From positions 1 through 64,000 of the forward strand of contig NZ_JAGHRO010000003.1 in the NCBI RefSeq assembly GCF_017743735.1: a stretch of DNA of 64,000 nucleotides, written 5' to 3'. Positions 15,896 to 24,968 of this stretch are shown piece by piece. The DNA comes from Shimia sp. R9_2. Lineage in GTDB: Bacteria > Pseudomonadota > Alphaproteobacteria > Rhodobacterales > Rhodobacteraceae. The notes below the pieces were generated by a model that saw only the letters and a list, made by a program, of their open reading frames with translations, ran no database searches and was not told the origin of the DNA. A program made the position numbers and the translations under genes. Position 1 is the first letter of the stretch. Every line of letters starts with the position of its first letter.

Positions 15896-16933
15896 ATGGC
15901 CAATGGTCCTTATGTGCCCAATGCGGGGCGCTACGACGAGATGATTTACAGCTATTGTGGCAATAGCGGTTTGAAACTGCCTGCGATTTCGTTTGGCCTG
16001 TGGCACAACTTCGGTCATGATCGTCGGCATGGTTTGAAGCAGCAACTTTGCCGGACGGCCTTTGATCATGGGATTACCCATTTCGATCTGGCGAATAACT
16101 ATGGCCCGCCACCCGGCAGTGCTGAAATGGCTTTTGGCGAGATCCTCAAAACAGATTTTAGAGGCTACCGGGACGAGCTGATCATATCATCCAAGGCTGG
16201 TTATGATATGTGGCCGGGCCCTTATGGCGAATGGGGCAGCCGCAAACAGCTTATCGCGTCCTGTGATCAGAGCCTGAAGCGCATGGGGCTGGACTATGTT
16301 GATATTTTCTATTCCCACCGGTTCGACCCCAACACGCCTTTGGAGGAAACCATGGGTGCGCTGCACCAGATTGTGCAATCCGGTAAGGCGCTTTACGTCG
16401 GGATATCCTCCTACAATTCGCAACGCACGCGTGAGGCTGTGGCCATTCTGAAAGACCTTGGAACGCCCTGTGTCATTCACCAGCCCAGCTACAATATGAT
16501 CAATCGCTGGATTGAGACGGATGGATTGAAAGAGACTTTGCAAGAGCTGGGTGTCGGTTCCATCGCCTTCACACCGTTGGCACAAGGCATGCTGACCGGA
16601 AAATATCTCAATGGCGTCCCGCAGGACAGCCGTGCGGCAGATGAAAAATCGCTCGATGCAGATTTGTTGACAGAGGCAACCATTAAAAACCTGCGCGCGT
16701 TGGCTGCTGTCGCAAAAAGGCGCGGGCAGACACTGGCGCAAATGGCACTGGCCTGGGTTTTGCGCGATGGCGGGATCACCACAGCCCTGATCGGTGCCTC
16801 CAAACCTGAACAGATCGTCGATTGTGTGGGGGCGTTGAAGAATTTGGAGTTCACGCCTGACGAATTGGCCGAGATTGATCAGCTGTCTGCGAACGGGGAT
16901 GTGAATCTGTGGTCGCAATCATCTGACGCATGA
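15896..16933 (+). CDS. Aldo/keto reductase (YghZ / glyceraldehyde-3-phosphate reductase-like)
   Basis: A 345-residue NADPH-dependent aldo/keto reductase of the AKR14/Kv-beta-like branch. The catalytic tetrad is visible: Asp and Tyr in THFDLANNYG, Lys in IISSKAGY and His in DIFYSHRFD. The C-terminal cofactor site appears as TTALIGASKPEQI. Enzymes like E. coli YghZ reduce L-glyceraldehyde 3-phosphate and other aldehydes. The gene is divergent from a GntR regulator and 25 bases ahead of a beta-hydroxyacid dehydrogenase, so the pair may reduce and oxidise successive intermediates of one sugar or acid pathway. The real substrate is unknown. Confidence 0.88.
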   Translation: MANGPYVPNAGRYDEMIYSYCGNSGLKLPAISFGLWHNFGHDRRHGLKQQLCRTAFDHGITHFDLANNYGPPPGSAEMAFGEILKTDFRGYRDELIISSKAGYDMWPGPYGEWGSRKQLIASCDQSLKRMGLDYVDIFYSHRFDPNTPLEETMGALHQIVQSGKALYVGISSYNSQRTREAVAILKDLGTPCVIHQPSYNMINRWIETDGLKETLQELGVGSIAFTPLAQGMLTGKYLNGVPQDSRAADEKSLDADLLTEATIKNLRALAAVAKRRGQTLAQMALAWVLRDGGITTALIGASKPEQIVDCVGALKNLEFTPDELAEIDQLSANGDVNLWSQSSDA

Positions 16934-16958
16934 TGCGCTGCCAACAAGGGAAAAGAAC

Positions 16959-17855
16959 ATGACCAAACCTGTTGTAGGATTTATCGGTGTTGGCCTTATG
17001 GGGCACGGCATGGCCAAGAATATCGTGGAGAAAGGGTATCAGCTGGTTGTGATGGGCCATCGCAATCGAGCGCCCGTTGATGATCTGCTGGCGCGTGGCG
17101 CGACCGAAGTGACATCCGCGAAAGAGATGGCTGCCCAATGTGACATCATCCACCTGTGTGTCTCTGGCAGCCCTCAGGTTGAAGAGCTGGTGCGTGGACC
17201 TGATGGGATTTTGGCCTCAGGCCGGCAGGGTGTGATCGTCGTCGATTGCTCGACTTCTGATCCGGTCTCCACAATGCAATTGGCAGAAGAGCTGCGTGCT
17301 GCTGGTATGGATCTGGCCGATGCGCCGCTGGCCAAAACTCCGAATGAGGCTGAAGCGGGCACTTTGGACACAATGGTTGGCGCGACGCCTGAGACCTTTG
17401 CACGGATCAAGCCGGTTATTGACTGTTGGGCTTCGCTGGCCGTGCATTTGGGGGATGTCGGCTTGGGCCATAAGATGAAGCTGATCAACAATTTTATCTC
17501 CCTAGGGTATGCGGCGCTGTACTCTGAGGCGTTGGCTATCGCAGAAAAATCCGGGCTGACTGTGGAGCAGGTAGATTCCATCATCCGACCTGGCCGTCTG
17601 TCCAACGGGTTCTACGATACCTTCATGAAATGGACGCTTGATCGGGATGAGAACGCGCATCGCTTTTCGATCACAAACGCCCATAAAGATATGCGGTATC
17701 TGGCGAATTTGGCTGCCCGTGTTGGAGCTGTCACCCCGGTACAGGCTGATGTACGAAATGGGTTTGCCGCGATGGAGGCTTCGGGGCAGGGAGATCGGTA
17801 CTTGCCAATGCTGGCAGATTTCATTGCGCAGATGAATGGACTGAGCCGGGGATAA
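16959..17855 (+). CDS. NAD(P)-dependent beta-hydroxyacid dehydrogenase (3-hydroxyisobutyrate dehydrogenase family)
   Basis: A 298-residue member of the 6-phosphogluconate / 3-hydroxyisobutyrate dehydrogenase family, which oxidises a beta-hydroxy acid. The N-terminal Rossmann motif is GFIGVGLMGHGMAKN, the substrate motif region DAPLAKTPNEAEAGTL replaces the usual DAPVSGG, and the catalytic lysine lies in GHKMKLINNF. The altered substrate motif (LAKTPNEA for VSGGxxxA) suggests a substrate other than 3-hydroxyisobutyrate. It follows the aldo/keto reductase by 25 bases on the same strand. Confidence 0.88.
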   Translation: MTKPVVGFIGVGLMGHGMAKNIVEKGYQLVVMGHRNRAPVDDLLARGATEVTSAKEMAAQCDIIHLCVSGSPQVEELVRGPDGILASGRQGVIVVDCSTSDPVSTMQLAEELRAAGMDLADAPLAKTPNEAEAGTLDTMVGATPETFARIKPVIDCWASLAVHLGDVGLGHKMKLINNFISLGYAALYSEALAIAEKSGLTVEQVDSIIRPGRLSNGFYDTFMKWTLDRDENAHRFSITNAHKDMRYLANLAARVGAVTPVQADVRNGFAAMEASGQGDRYLPMLADFIAQMNGLSRG

Positions 17856-17984
17856 AAAACTAAGATTGCGGTACTGGGCAATTCGCCGAGATCGGGTTGG
17901 CGGTGACAAATCGCAGGTCGTTGCGGCATTTGCCTGCGTTGCGCACTGCGTAGCCGCTTCGCTGTCTGGCGACGTTGTCAGTCC

Positions 17985-18626
17985 TCAGAACTGAAACCCG
18001 ATGCCGACCTTTAGGAACGGGGCGATTGGGAGGTCGTCCAGTGTGTTGTTGATGTCTGAGAGCTCGGCATCGATGTCGGATTGCACAATCGTGTTTGTCG
18101 GGTCGCTGGCCGCCGCGGTGGCGCCGCCGGTGTAGATCACGCCGAGATCGCCGGTGAAGACAAAGCGGCTGTTTCTGATCGGCGCTTGCACCCCCAGAGC
18201 AATCATAGGTGCGAGGGACTGATCAAAGCTGGCGCTGAGGTTGAGGGGGGCGGAATAGCTGGTGCCATTGACCACGATGTTGCCGCTGGTGGCGCCTTCA
18301 AAACGGTGATCCAGCGTCACGGCGCCAGCGCTGAGACGGAAGGTGTTGCCGCTGGTGTAATAGTCAAAAATCAGGCCAAATCCGCCCAGGTTGACATCGC
18401 CATCATATTGATTGCCCTCAAGGCTGGTGTCGATGGAGACACTGCCGTCTCCGTAGAGGCCGCGCATGCCAAATCGGCTGTTGAAGCGGTATCCGGCTTC
18501 AAACGTGTGCCCCAGAACCGACTCTCCCACGCTGAGCGTGAAAGGGGCAGGGGTGACCTCTGCCGAGGTCTGTGTGCTGAGGCCAAAAGTGGCAACTGCG
18601 ATGGCGTTGGCGAGGCAGCGTTTCAT
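17985..18626 (-). CDS. Outer-membrane beta-barrel protein, unknown role
   Basis: A 213-residue protein with a signal peptide (residues 1-22, MKRCLANAIAVATFGLS...TSAE) and alternating polar/hydrophobic strands ending in GIGFQF, the terminal phenylalanine pattern recognised by the BAM machinery. The central segments (FGLIFDYYTSGNTFRLSAGAV, FVFTGDLGVIYTGG) look like barrel hairpins. ATG 18626 follows AGGAGCC. The size fits an eight- to ten-strand small barrel, but I do not recognise the family. It is divergent from the BlaI-like gene. Confidence 0.75.
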   Translation of the reverse strand: MKRCLANAIAVATFGLSTQTSAEVTPAPFTLSVGESVLGHTFEAGYRFNSRFGMRGLYGDGSVSIDTSLEGNQYDGDVNLGGFGLIFDYYTSGNTFRLSAGAVTLDHRFEGATSGNIVVNGTSYSAPLNLSASFDQSLAPMIALGVQAPIRNSRFVFTGDLGVIYTGGATAAASDPTNTIVQSDIDAELSDINNTLDDLPIAPFLKVGIGFQF

Positions 18627-18796
18627 GTCAGGCTCCTGTGGGCGCACCCCTGATTGGAGCACAGAAACAGTGAATTCTCGAAACTTTAAGTGCCTAAAAT
18701 AGCCCCTGCTTCCTTTGCAAATCGTTAACCAGCCTGAGATCGCGGGCTCTTTGGGGCACGCTCAAGTTTTTGCTTTGAGATGAGGGGGATCTGCAG

Positions 18797-18812
18797 TACT
18801 AATTTCCTAGTA
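18797..18812. promoter_or_regulatory. Candidate BlaI-type operator, TACTA-N6-TAGTA
   Basis: TACTA at 18797-18801 and TAGTA at 18808-18812 form a perfect dyad that ends directly at the ATG of the BlaI-like gene. BlaI/MecI repressors bind dyads with TACTA/TAGTA- or TACA/TGTA-type half-sites, so this is a likely site of autorepression. Confidence 0.55.
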
Positions 18813-19226
18813 ATGAAGGTACGGAGTGGCCAATTGGCACGTCGACGCAGTGAAATGCTCACCGATGTTGAGCTGGAGTTTATGATTGCCCTTTGGGACA
18901 TCGGGTCTGGCTCGGTGCGCGATATTATGGCGGCCTTGGAGGGCCAGAGCCAACGCGCCTATACGTCGGTGGCCACCGTAATGAAAATTCTCGACGAGAA
19001 GGGGTTTGTCACCTCCGCCCGCAAAGATCGGGCGCTGGTCTATACCCCGGCCGTCGCGAAACGCGACTATGAAGGTCGCAGCCTGAAAAACCTGTCAAAG
19101 ACCTTGTTTGGAGGAACCCCGACGGCGCTTGTGGCGCGATTGGTGGATAATGAGGACCTGACAGATGAGATGATCCAGGAAATCAAAGAGATCATTGAAA
19201 CGAGGATCAGAAAGGATGACGGTTGA
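18813..19226 (+). CDS. BlaI/MecI/CopY-family transcriptional repressor
   Basis: A 137-residue winged-helix repressor of the penicillinase-repressor family. It has LTDVELEFMIALWDIGSGSVRDI and the recognition part YTSVATVMKILDEKGFV, then a C-terminal dimerisation segment with LVARLVDNEDLTDEMIQEIKEIIE. ATG 18813 is preferred over 18780 because it sits directly after a dyad operator. Its stop overlaps the start of the M56 peptidase gene, the classical BlaI-BlaR1 arrangement: the membrane peptidase triggers cleavage of the repressor. No beta-lactamase gene is near, so the target may be another envelope function. Confidence 0.9.
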   Translation: MKVRSGQLARRRSEMLTDVELEFMIALWDIGSGSVRDIMAALEGQSQRAYTSVATVMKILDEKGFVTSARKDRALVYTPAVAKRDYEGRSLKNLSKTLFGGTPTALVARLVDNEDLTDEMIQEIKEIIETRIRKDDG

Positions 19227-20328
19227 TCAAATCGTAGGGGGGGCGATCTGGATACAGCTTGTGATCCTGTTGGCCGCGTTGGTTTTCGGTGCATTCGAAG
19301 GCGTGTTGGTCCTGTCTGGGCGACGACGGAGCTACTATACTCGGCGTCGGATGGGGATGGCGGTGATTGCTTGTCTGGCGGTGTTGCCTCTGGTGGCGCC
19401 CTATCTGGTATCATCTCCCTATGCCGCCAGCGTTAATGCAACGGACGCTCTGGTTTCGCAGGTTCTGAACGGCAATCTCGACATCAGCGCGCATAAGATG
19501 CAGCAGCTTTTGGCGCTCAAAACCGATTGGATGGCACAGGTGGCCACCGCGAGCTCGACCGTGGCGCAGGTGCTGATTGCAGCCTTCATCGCGGCGTTTA
19601 TTGCGCGCAGCGGCTACTTGCTCTTGAACGTCGGGCGCATCCGTCATGCGATCACTGAGGGCCGTGTGGTGCATCACACCAAACGCTGCCGGATTGTGGC
19701 CAGCCCAACCGTGAGTGTGCCCTTTTCGACCCGTGGGTTCTGGCACTATTATGTGGTGCTTCCCGAGGCGATGTTGCGCGATCGCACTTCTGTGCAAATG
19801 GCGCTTGGCCATGAGCTGCAACACATCCGCCAAGGCGATGTGGATGCGGAAGTTCTGCTTTCCCTGATCTCTCCTGTGGCGGTGCTCAATCCCGGTTTCT
19901 GGTTTCTTTCCAGTCGCTTGCGCAAGCTTGGTGAACTGGCGTGCGACAGGGCGTATCTGTCGCGCAAGGGCTTTGACGCCCACACCTATGCGCTGCGGCT
20001 TCTGGAGATTGCACGACGCAGTGCCAAGGCCTCGCAACAGCCTGCGGCCTTTGGCGTACCACTGGTGGGGCGGCGGGTGCCGTTCCTGTCGCGTCGCTCC
20101 ATGTTGAAGGACCGCATTCTGGAGATCGCGCAGGATCAGGACACACCAGCCAAGGAAGCGGTGCTGTTTGGCGCGGTTTTATCCATCGTCATGGCGGGTT
20201 GTGTGCTGGTGGGGGCGGTGTCTCTGGCGGAGCCCGAGGACTGGAGCCATGAGCGGATCATGCTGAGCACGGTGGCCAATCTGGACCGGCTTAATCAGCT
20301 CAACACGCTGGCGCAGCGTAGCTGGTAA
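19216..20328 (+). CDS. M56-family membrane metallopeptidase (BlaR1-like, no sensor domain)
   Basis: A 370-residue membrane protein with hydrophobic segments near the N-terminus and around residues 110-140 and 315-340, and a zinc peptidase site HELQH at residues 199-203. A downstream ELACDRAYL supplies the probable third ligand. This is the BlaR1/MecR1 peptidase module. The extracellular penicillin-binding domain of true BlaR1 is absent: only about 35 residues follow the last span. The start overlaps the repressor gene by 11 bases. It probably inactivates the BlaI-like repressor on an unknown signal. Confidence 0.85.
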   Translation: MTVDQIVGGAIWIQLVILLAALVFGAFEGVLVLSGRRRSYYTRRRMGMAVIACLAVLPLVAPYLVSSPYAASVNATDALVSQVLNGNLDISAHKMQQLLALKTDWMAQVATASSTVAQVLIAAFIAAFIARSGYLLLNVGRIRHAITEGRVVHHTKRCRIVASPTVSVPFSTRGFWHYYVVLPEAMLRDRTSVQMALGHELQHIRQGDVDAEVLLSLISPVAVLNPGFWFLSSRLRKLGELACDRAYLSRKGFDAHTYALRLLEIARRSAKASQQPAAFGVPLVGRRVPFLSRRSMLKDRILEIAQDQDTPAKEAVLFGAVLSIVMAGCVLVGAVSLAEPEDWSHERIMLSTVANLDRLNQLNTLAQRSW

Positions 20329-20375
20329 AACGCCCAGCACGGCGAAAGGCAAAACAAACGCCAAAACCGGTCAAA

Positions 20376-20425
20376 GGTTAACGCAAAACGCCCCGTTGTG
20401 AGAGGATCACAGCGGGGCGTTAACC
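20376..20425 (+). promoter_or_regulatory. Strong hairpin with an alternative pairing
   Basis: AACGCCCCG-T-TGTGA pairs with TCACA-G-CGGGGCGTT (20387-20421, five-base loop). GGTTAACGC at 20376-20384 can instead pair with GCGTTAACC at 20417-20425. There is no T-run. It probably ends or attenuates the repressor/peptidase transcript. Confidence 0.5.
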
Positions 20426-20682
20426 ATGTGCAAGAACGTCGGTATCGCGTCTGTATCGCGGCTGTTTTGCGTAGGTGCCATTTCGGCGGGCCGGAGCGTG
20501 TTAATCTTTGAGTCGTTTTGTCTGAAATCGGGCAAAAGTGTTGCGTGTTGCGTTAGCGGTAAAAGAGATTTCAATTTGAATGAAAGACCATCGTTTATTC
20601 GCAGGTCTTTTCAAGTTAGCCTTCCAGCAGCCTTGCGTGGGTCTGCGCGCGAGGAGGTATTTTTACAGAGGTATTCTTCGGT

Positions 20683-21063
20683 ATGAGATTATTGTTTTCG
20701 ACGCTCGTTGCCGCGACGCTCGCTGCGGGCGCGGTTGCTGCGCAAGACGCGCGGATTGGCACATATATGGCCTTCATCGGGCCGGAAGATTTGACAAACT
20801 CCAGCGGGGTGCGTCTCAACGATGCTGCCGCTATTGTCGCGCAGGATCGGGCCAACGTGCATCGCTTTGGCATTGTCCACCAATTTGATGAAAGAGATCC
20901 TTGGTTCGCAAGCCGAGGTCATCGTATGGCCATTCCTGAGCTGGTGGTGATGTCGCCAGCGACCGCCAATCAGATCGTCAGAAATGGCGCGCTTATAGCT
21001 GTGAGTGTCTATGCCGATCCCACCGGTCAAATGACGCGCATGGTTGTTGAGATTCCCGGCTAG
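20683..21063 (+). CDS. Small secreted protein of unknown function
   Basis: A 126-residue protein with a clear signal peptide (residues 1-20, LVAATLAAGAVAAQ) and a mature part of about 105 residues without cysteines or recognised domains. Visible features are IGTYMAFIGPEDLTNSSGVRLNDAAAI and a basic, proline-poor C-terminus ending MVVEIPG. It likely acts in the periplasm. A GAGG site lies about 12 bases before the ATG. It stands 350 bases behind the M56 peptidase on the same strand; whether they are functionally linked is unknown. Confidence 0.7.
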   Translation: MRLLFSTLVAATLAAGAVAAQDARIGTYMAFIGPEDLTNSSGVRLNDAAAIVAQDRANVHRFGIVHQFDERDPWFASRGHRMAIPELVVMSPATANQIVRNGALIAVSVYADPTGQMTRMVVEIPG

Positions 21064-21090
21064 GCATCGAAGTGGTTTGGTTTTGGAGAG

Positions 21091-21627
21091 CTAGTTGATC
21101 GGTTGCTGCACCAGCAACTGCAACTCTCCGTCAATGACATGGGCAACGGAAATGAGGTTTGCATTCGGAAATAGCCCGTCAATTGCAAACAGGTAAATCT
21201 CTTCAACTGTTTCGCCGTCATAATCCTGCGGAGCATGGCCCCCGGAGATTGTTGCAGAGCCGGTTGAAGATGCAATGTTCAGCAGTTGACTTGCGATTTC
21301 AGATGTATCGAGATCGTAAAATTCGCCGATGACTGAGCAATCTCTGATTTGGCGGTTTCCGATCACGTGGAACTGAATTTCGTCATAAACGTTGTGTTCC
21401 CGCCGATAGATGGAAATCGCCTTGGAGTCTGGGCTGACGGAGAGAACTCTGTCGCCAGAAGCCGCCGGAATTGTCAGGCTGGCCATAAAGGCATTGGGAT
21501 CAAGAAACACTTGCCTGCAGGTCGACTGGAATCTGTTCCAGACCTCTAGTGTGGACAGCTGTTGTGCTTGCAGGGGCGAAACAAAGAACGAGCAAAAAAG
21601 CCCGGCGAATGTAATGTTCTTTAGCAT
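21091..21627 (-). CDS. Secreted hypothetical protein
   Basis: A 178-residue protein with a signal peptide (residues 1-21, ending PLQAQQ) and a mature domain with two cysteines (near residues 37 and 97) that could form a disulfide in the periplasm. I do not recognise the family. Local base composition is lower in GC than the neighbours, and the flanking 21640-21770 region is AT-rich, hinting at acquisition. It converges with the small secreted protein upstream on the plus strand. Confidence 0.65.
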   Translation of the reverse strand: MLKNITFAGLFCSFFVSPLQAQQLSTLEVWNRFQSTCRQVFLDPNAFMASLTIPAASGDRVLSVSPDSKAISIYRREHNVYDEIQFHVIGNRQIRDCSVIGEFYDLDTSEIASQLLNIASSTGSATISGGHAPQDYDGETVEEIYLFAIDGLFPNANLISVAHVIDGELQLLVQQPIN

Positions 21628-21916
21628 GTCAAATTTACTTTCGGATGAAATGAAAAAGTCTGAAGTCCATATCTTTAAAGCACATTTGTTGGGGCGCGAG
21701 ATAATTTGTTTTGCGCTTGTTCAATGATCACACACGTGTTCGGACGCCGTGTAAGGGGAACATGGTTAGTCTCTGGAGGGCTGTTGAAGGACGCGTGCGA
21801 GATCCTGCGGGTTTGCGAAGGTCTCTGACCGGATGGCGAGAATGGCAGTGCCAAAAGAAAAGGGCAGACGCTCCGCACGTCTGCCCTTGGTGTTTTATAC
21901 CCTTAAAGGAACCGGA

Positions 21917-22195
21917 TCAGACTTTCCAGAAGCAGAAGGTGCCCCAGCCGATGGCGAGGCCCAGCGGCCACCAGAGCGGTTCGCCCATCAGGCCGAGCCA
22001 TGCCAGGAAGATGAAGCTGCCCCCCAGACAGGTGAGAAACAGACGGTCGCCTCGGGTGGTGACAAGGCCAAGTGCGCCTTTGCGCTCGGCGCCGCCGGGG
22101 TATTTGATTTCCAGCACAATCAGCAGGCCGATTGTGGAGAAAAGCACGATGAAGATTGCGGCCGTGGGCCAGGTCCATGCCATCCAGCTCAGCAT
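21917..22195 (-). CDS. DUF2160 small membrane protein of the glycerol ABC operon
   Basis: A 92-residue protein with three hydrophobic segments: WMAWTWPTAAIFIVLFSTIGLL, then LFLTCLGGSFIFLAWLGLMG, then LWWPLGLAIGWGTFCFW. It matches DUF2160, a family found as the last gene of glycerol-type ABC operons in alphaproteobacteria. It starts one base after the stop of the permease gene and so is probably co-translated. It may assist the permease pair; its function has not been shown to my knowledge. Confidence 0.8.
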   Translation of the reverse strand: MLSWMAWTWPTAAIFIVLFSTIGLLIVLEIKYPGGAERKGALGLVTTRGDRLFLTCLGGSFIFLAWLGLMGEPLWWPLGLAIGWGTFCFWKV

Positions 22196-22196
22196 A

Positions 22197-22994
22197 TCAA
22201 ACTCTCCCCATCGCGAAGCCCTTCGCGATGTAGTTGCGGACAAAATAGATCACGATGGCGCCGGGGATGATGGTGAGCGTGCCGGCAGCGGCCAGCAGGC
22301 CCAGCTCATAGCCCGCGCTTGAGGCGGTTTTGGTCATCGTTGCGGCGATTGGCTTGGCGGCCACAGCGGTCAGGGTTTTGGCCAGCAGCAGCTCCACCCA
22401 TGAGAACATGAAGCAGAAGAAGGCTGCCACACCCACACCGGCTTTGATCGTCGGGATGAAGATCGTTAGGAAGAAGCGCGGGAAGGAATAGCCGTCCACA
22501 TAGGCGGTTTCATCCAGTTCTTTTGGCACGCCGCCCATGAAGCCTTCCAAGATCCACACGGCCAGCGGGATGTTGAAGAGGCAGTGCGCCAGCGCCACGG
22601 CGAGGTGCGTATCAAACAGGCCAACAGCGGAGTAGAGCTGAAAGAAGGGCAGGGCGAACACGGCTGCCGGTGCCATGCGGTTTGTCAGCAGCCAGAAGAA
22701 CAGCTGTTTGTCGCCCAGAAAGCGATACCGGCTGAAGGCATAGGCTGCGGGCAGGGCCACGGCGATGGAGATCAGGGTGTTCAGAGAAACATAGATGATC
22801 GAGTTGATATAGCCCCAATACCAGGAGGGATCGGTGAAGATCGTGACATAGGCCTCCAGTGTGAAGGTCTGTGGGAAGAGCGAAAAGCCAGAGAGGATCT
22901 CATTTGTGGTTTTGAAGCTCATCGCCACCAGCCAGTAGATCGGCAGCATCAGGAAGAAGATGTAGAGGATTGGAACGAGTGATCTTTTACGCAT
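22197..22994 (-). CDS. glpQ: Glycerol-type ABC transporter permease (GlpQ-like, MalG family)
   Basis: A 265-residue permease of the carbohydrate MalG/UgpE type with six predicted spans. The coupling loop reads LDETAYVDGYSFPRFFLTIFIP. ATG 22994 has AGGAGAG upstream; the longer frame to 23048 overlaps the previous permease and is less likely. In GlpSTPQV systems, described in Rhizobium leguminosarum for glycerol uptake, two permeases pair with two different ATPases and a long binding protein, which is exactly the set here. The symbol is assigned by that architecture. Confidence 0.82.
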   Translation of the reverse strand: MRKRSLVPILYIFFLMLPIYWLVAMSFKTTNEILSGFSLFPQTFTLEAYVTIFTDPSWYWGYINSIIYVSLNTLISIAVALPAAYAFSRYRFLGDKQLFFWLLTNRMAPAAVFALPFFQLYSAVGLFDTHLAVALAHCLFNIPLAVWILEGFMGGVPKELDETAYVDGYSFPRFFLTIFIPTIKAGVGVAAFFCFMFSWVELLLAKTLTAVAAKPIAATMTKTASSAGYELGLLAAAGTLTIIPGAIVIYFVRNYIAKGFAMGRV

Positions 22995-23005
22995 GATCGC
23001 TCTCC

Positions 23006-23865
<860 letters not shown>

Positions 23866-23869
<4 letters not shown>

Positions 23870-24957
23870 GCTGCGCTCTCCTTTTGCGCGGGCGTGGTTG
23901 CGATCCAGCCGTCGGCGTAGAGCCGGGTGTGTTCTGGGGTGAAATGCAGATGCACCTCGTCGCCTTTTTGCGGCGCGGGGCCGTTTTGGATGGCGGCGAC
24001 CTTGTGGGTGCCGACGGTGGCTTCGACCACGGTGTGGCGGCCCACATCTGCCACGCGGGTGACGGTGGCAGGGATGCCGGTGTCAGCCAGACGCACAAAC
24101 TCGGGGCGGATGCCGATTTCGAGCTGACCGGAGGCGCCTGCATTGATCGGACCTTCCAGCGCGACCGCACGGCCCGCAAAGAGGGCTTGGCCGTCTTTCA
24201 CTTCGGCGGGCAGGACGTTCATGCCCGGGGAGCCGATGAAGTGGCCCACAAAGGTGTGTGCGGGGCGTTCAAACAGCTCTTCAGGCGTGCCGATCTGCAC
24301 CACTTCGCCGAGCTGCATCACCACCACCTGATCGGCAAAGGTGAGCGCTTCGGTCTGGTCGTGGGTCACATAGATCATGGTGTGGGAGACGCGCTGGTGC
24401 AGCTCTTTGAGCTTGGTGCGCAGTTTCCACTTCAGATGCGGGTCGATCACGGTGAGTGGTTCGTCAAACATGACGACATTCACGTCGTCGCGCACAAGGC
24501 CACGGCCCATGGAGATCTTTTGCTTGTTGTCCGGAGACAGGCCAGCCGCTTTGCGATCCAGCATGTCGGTGACTTCGAGCATCTCGGCAATCTCTGCCAC
24601 GCGCTTTTCGATGATCGCCGGGTCCACGCCACGGTTTTTGAGCGGGAAGGCAAGGTTTTCGCGCACGGTCATGGTGTCGTATATCACCGGGAACTGGAAC
24701 ACCTGTGCGATGTTGCGCTGATCCGGGGGCAGGGTGGTGACATCCTGACCGTCAAACAGGATCTGCCCCTCAGAGGGCACCAGAAGGCCGGAGATGATGT
24801 TCAGAAGCGTGGATTTGCCACAGCCGGAGGGGCCAAGCAGGGCATAGGCGCCGCCGTCCTGCCAATCCAGATCCACTTCTTTGAGGGCAAAGTCCTGTGG
24901 CCCCTTGGGATCGGGGTAGTAGCTGTGCCGGAGGTTTTTAAGTGTGATTTTCGCCAT
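23866..24957 (-). CDS. glpT: Glycerol-type ABC transporter ATPase (GlpT-like) with atypical signature motif
   Basis: A 363-residue ATPase with Walker A GPSGCGKST, Q-loop in QVFQFPVIYD and Walker B VVMFDEPL. The usual LSGGQ signature is replaced by LSPDNKQKISMGRG, so this subunit probably forms a degenerate ATP site in a heterodimer with the partner ATPase. The C-terminal half is the MalK-type TOBE regulatory domain. ATG 24957 was chosen; the frame to 25008 overlaps the partner. Its stop overlaps the permease start by four bases. Confidence 0.85.
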
Positions 24958-24968
24958 TCTGTCTGCCC

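Noticed and set aside
20426-20686. 86-residue plus-strand frame between the M56 gene and the secreted protein
   Set aside because: No recognisable domain or good start site; it overlaps hairpin sequence and the next gene's ribosome-binding site.
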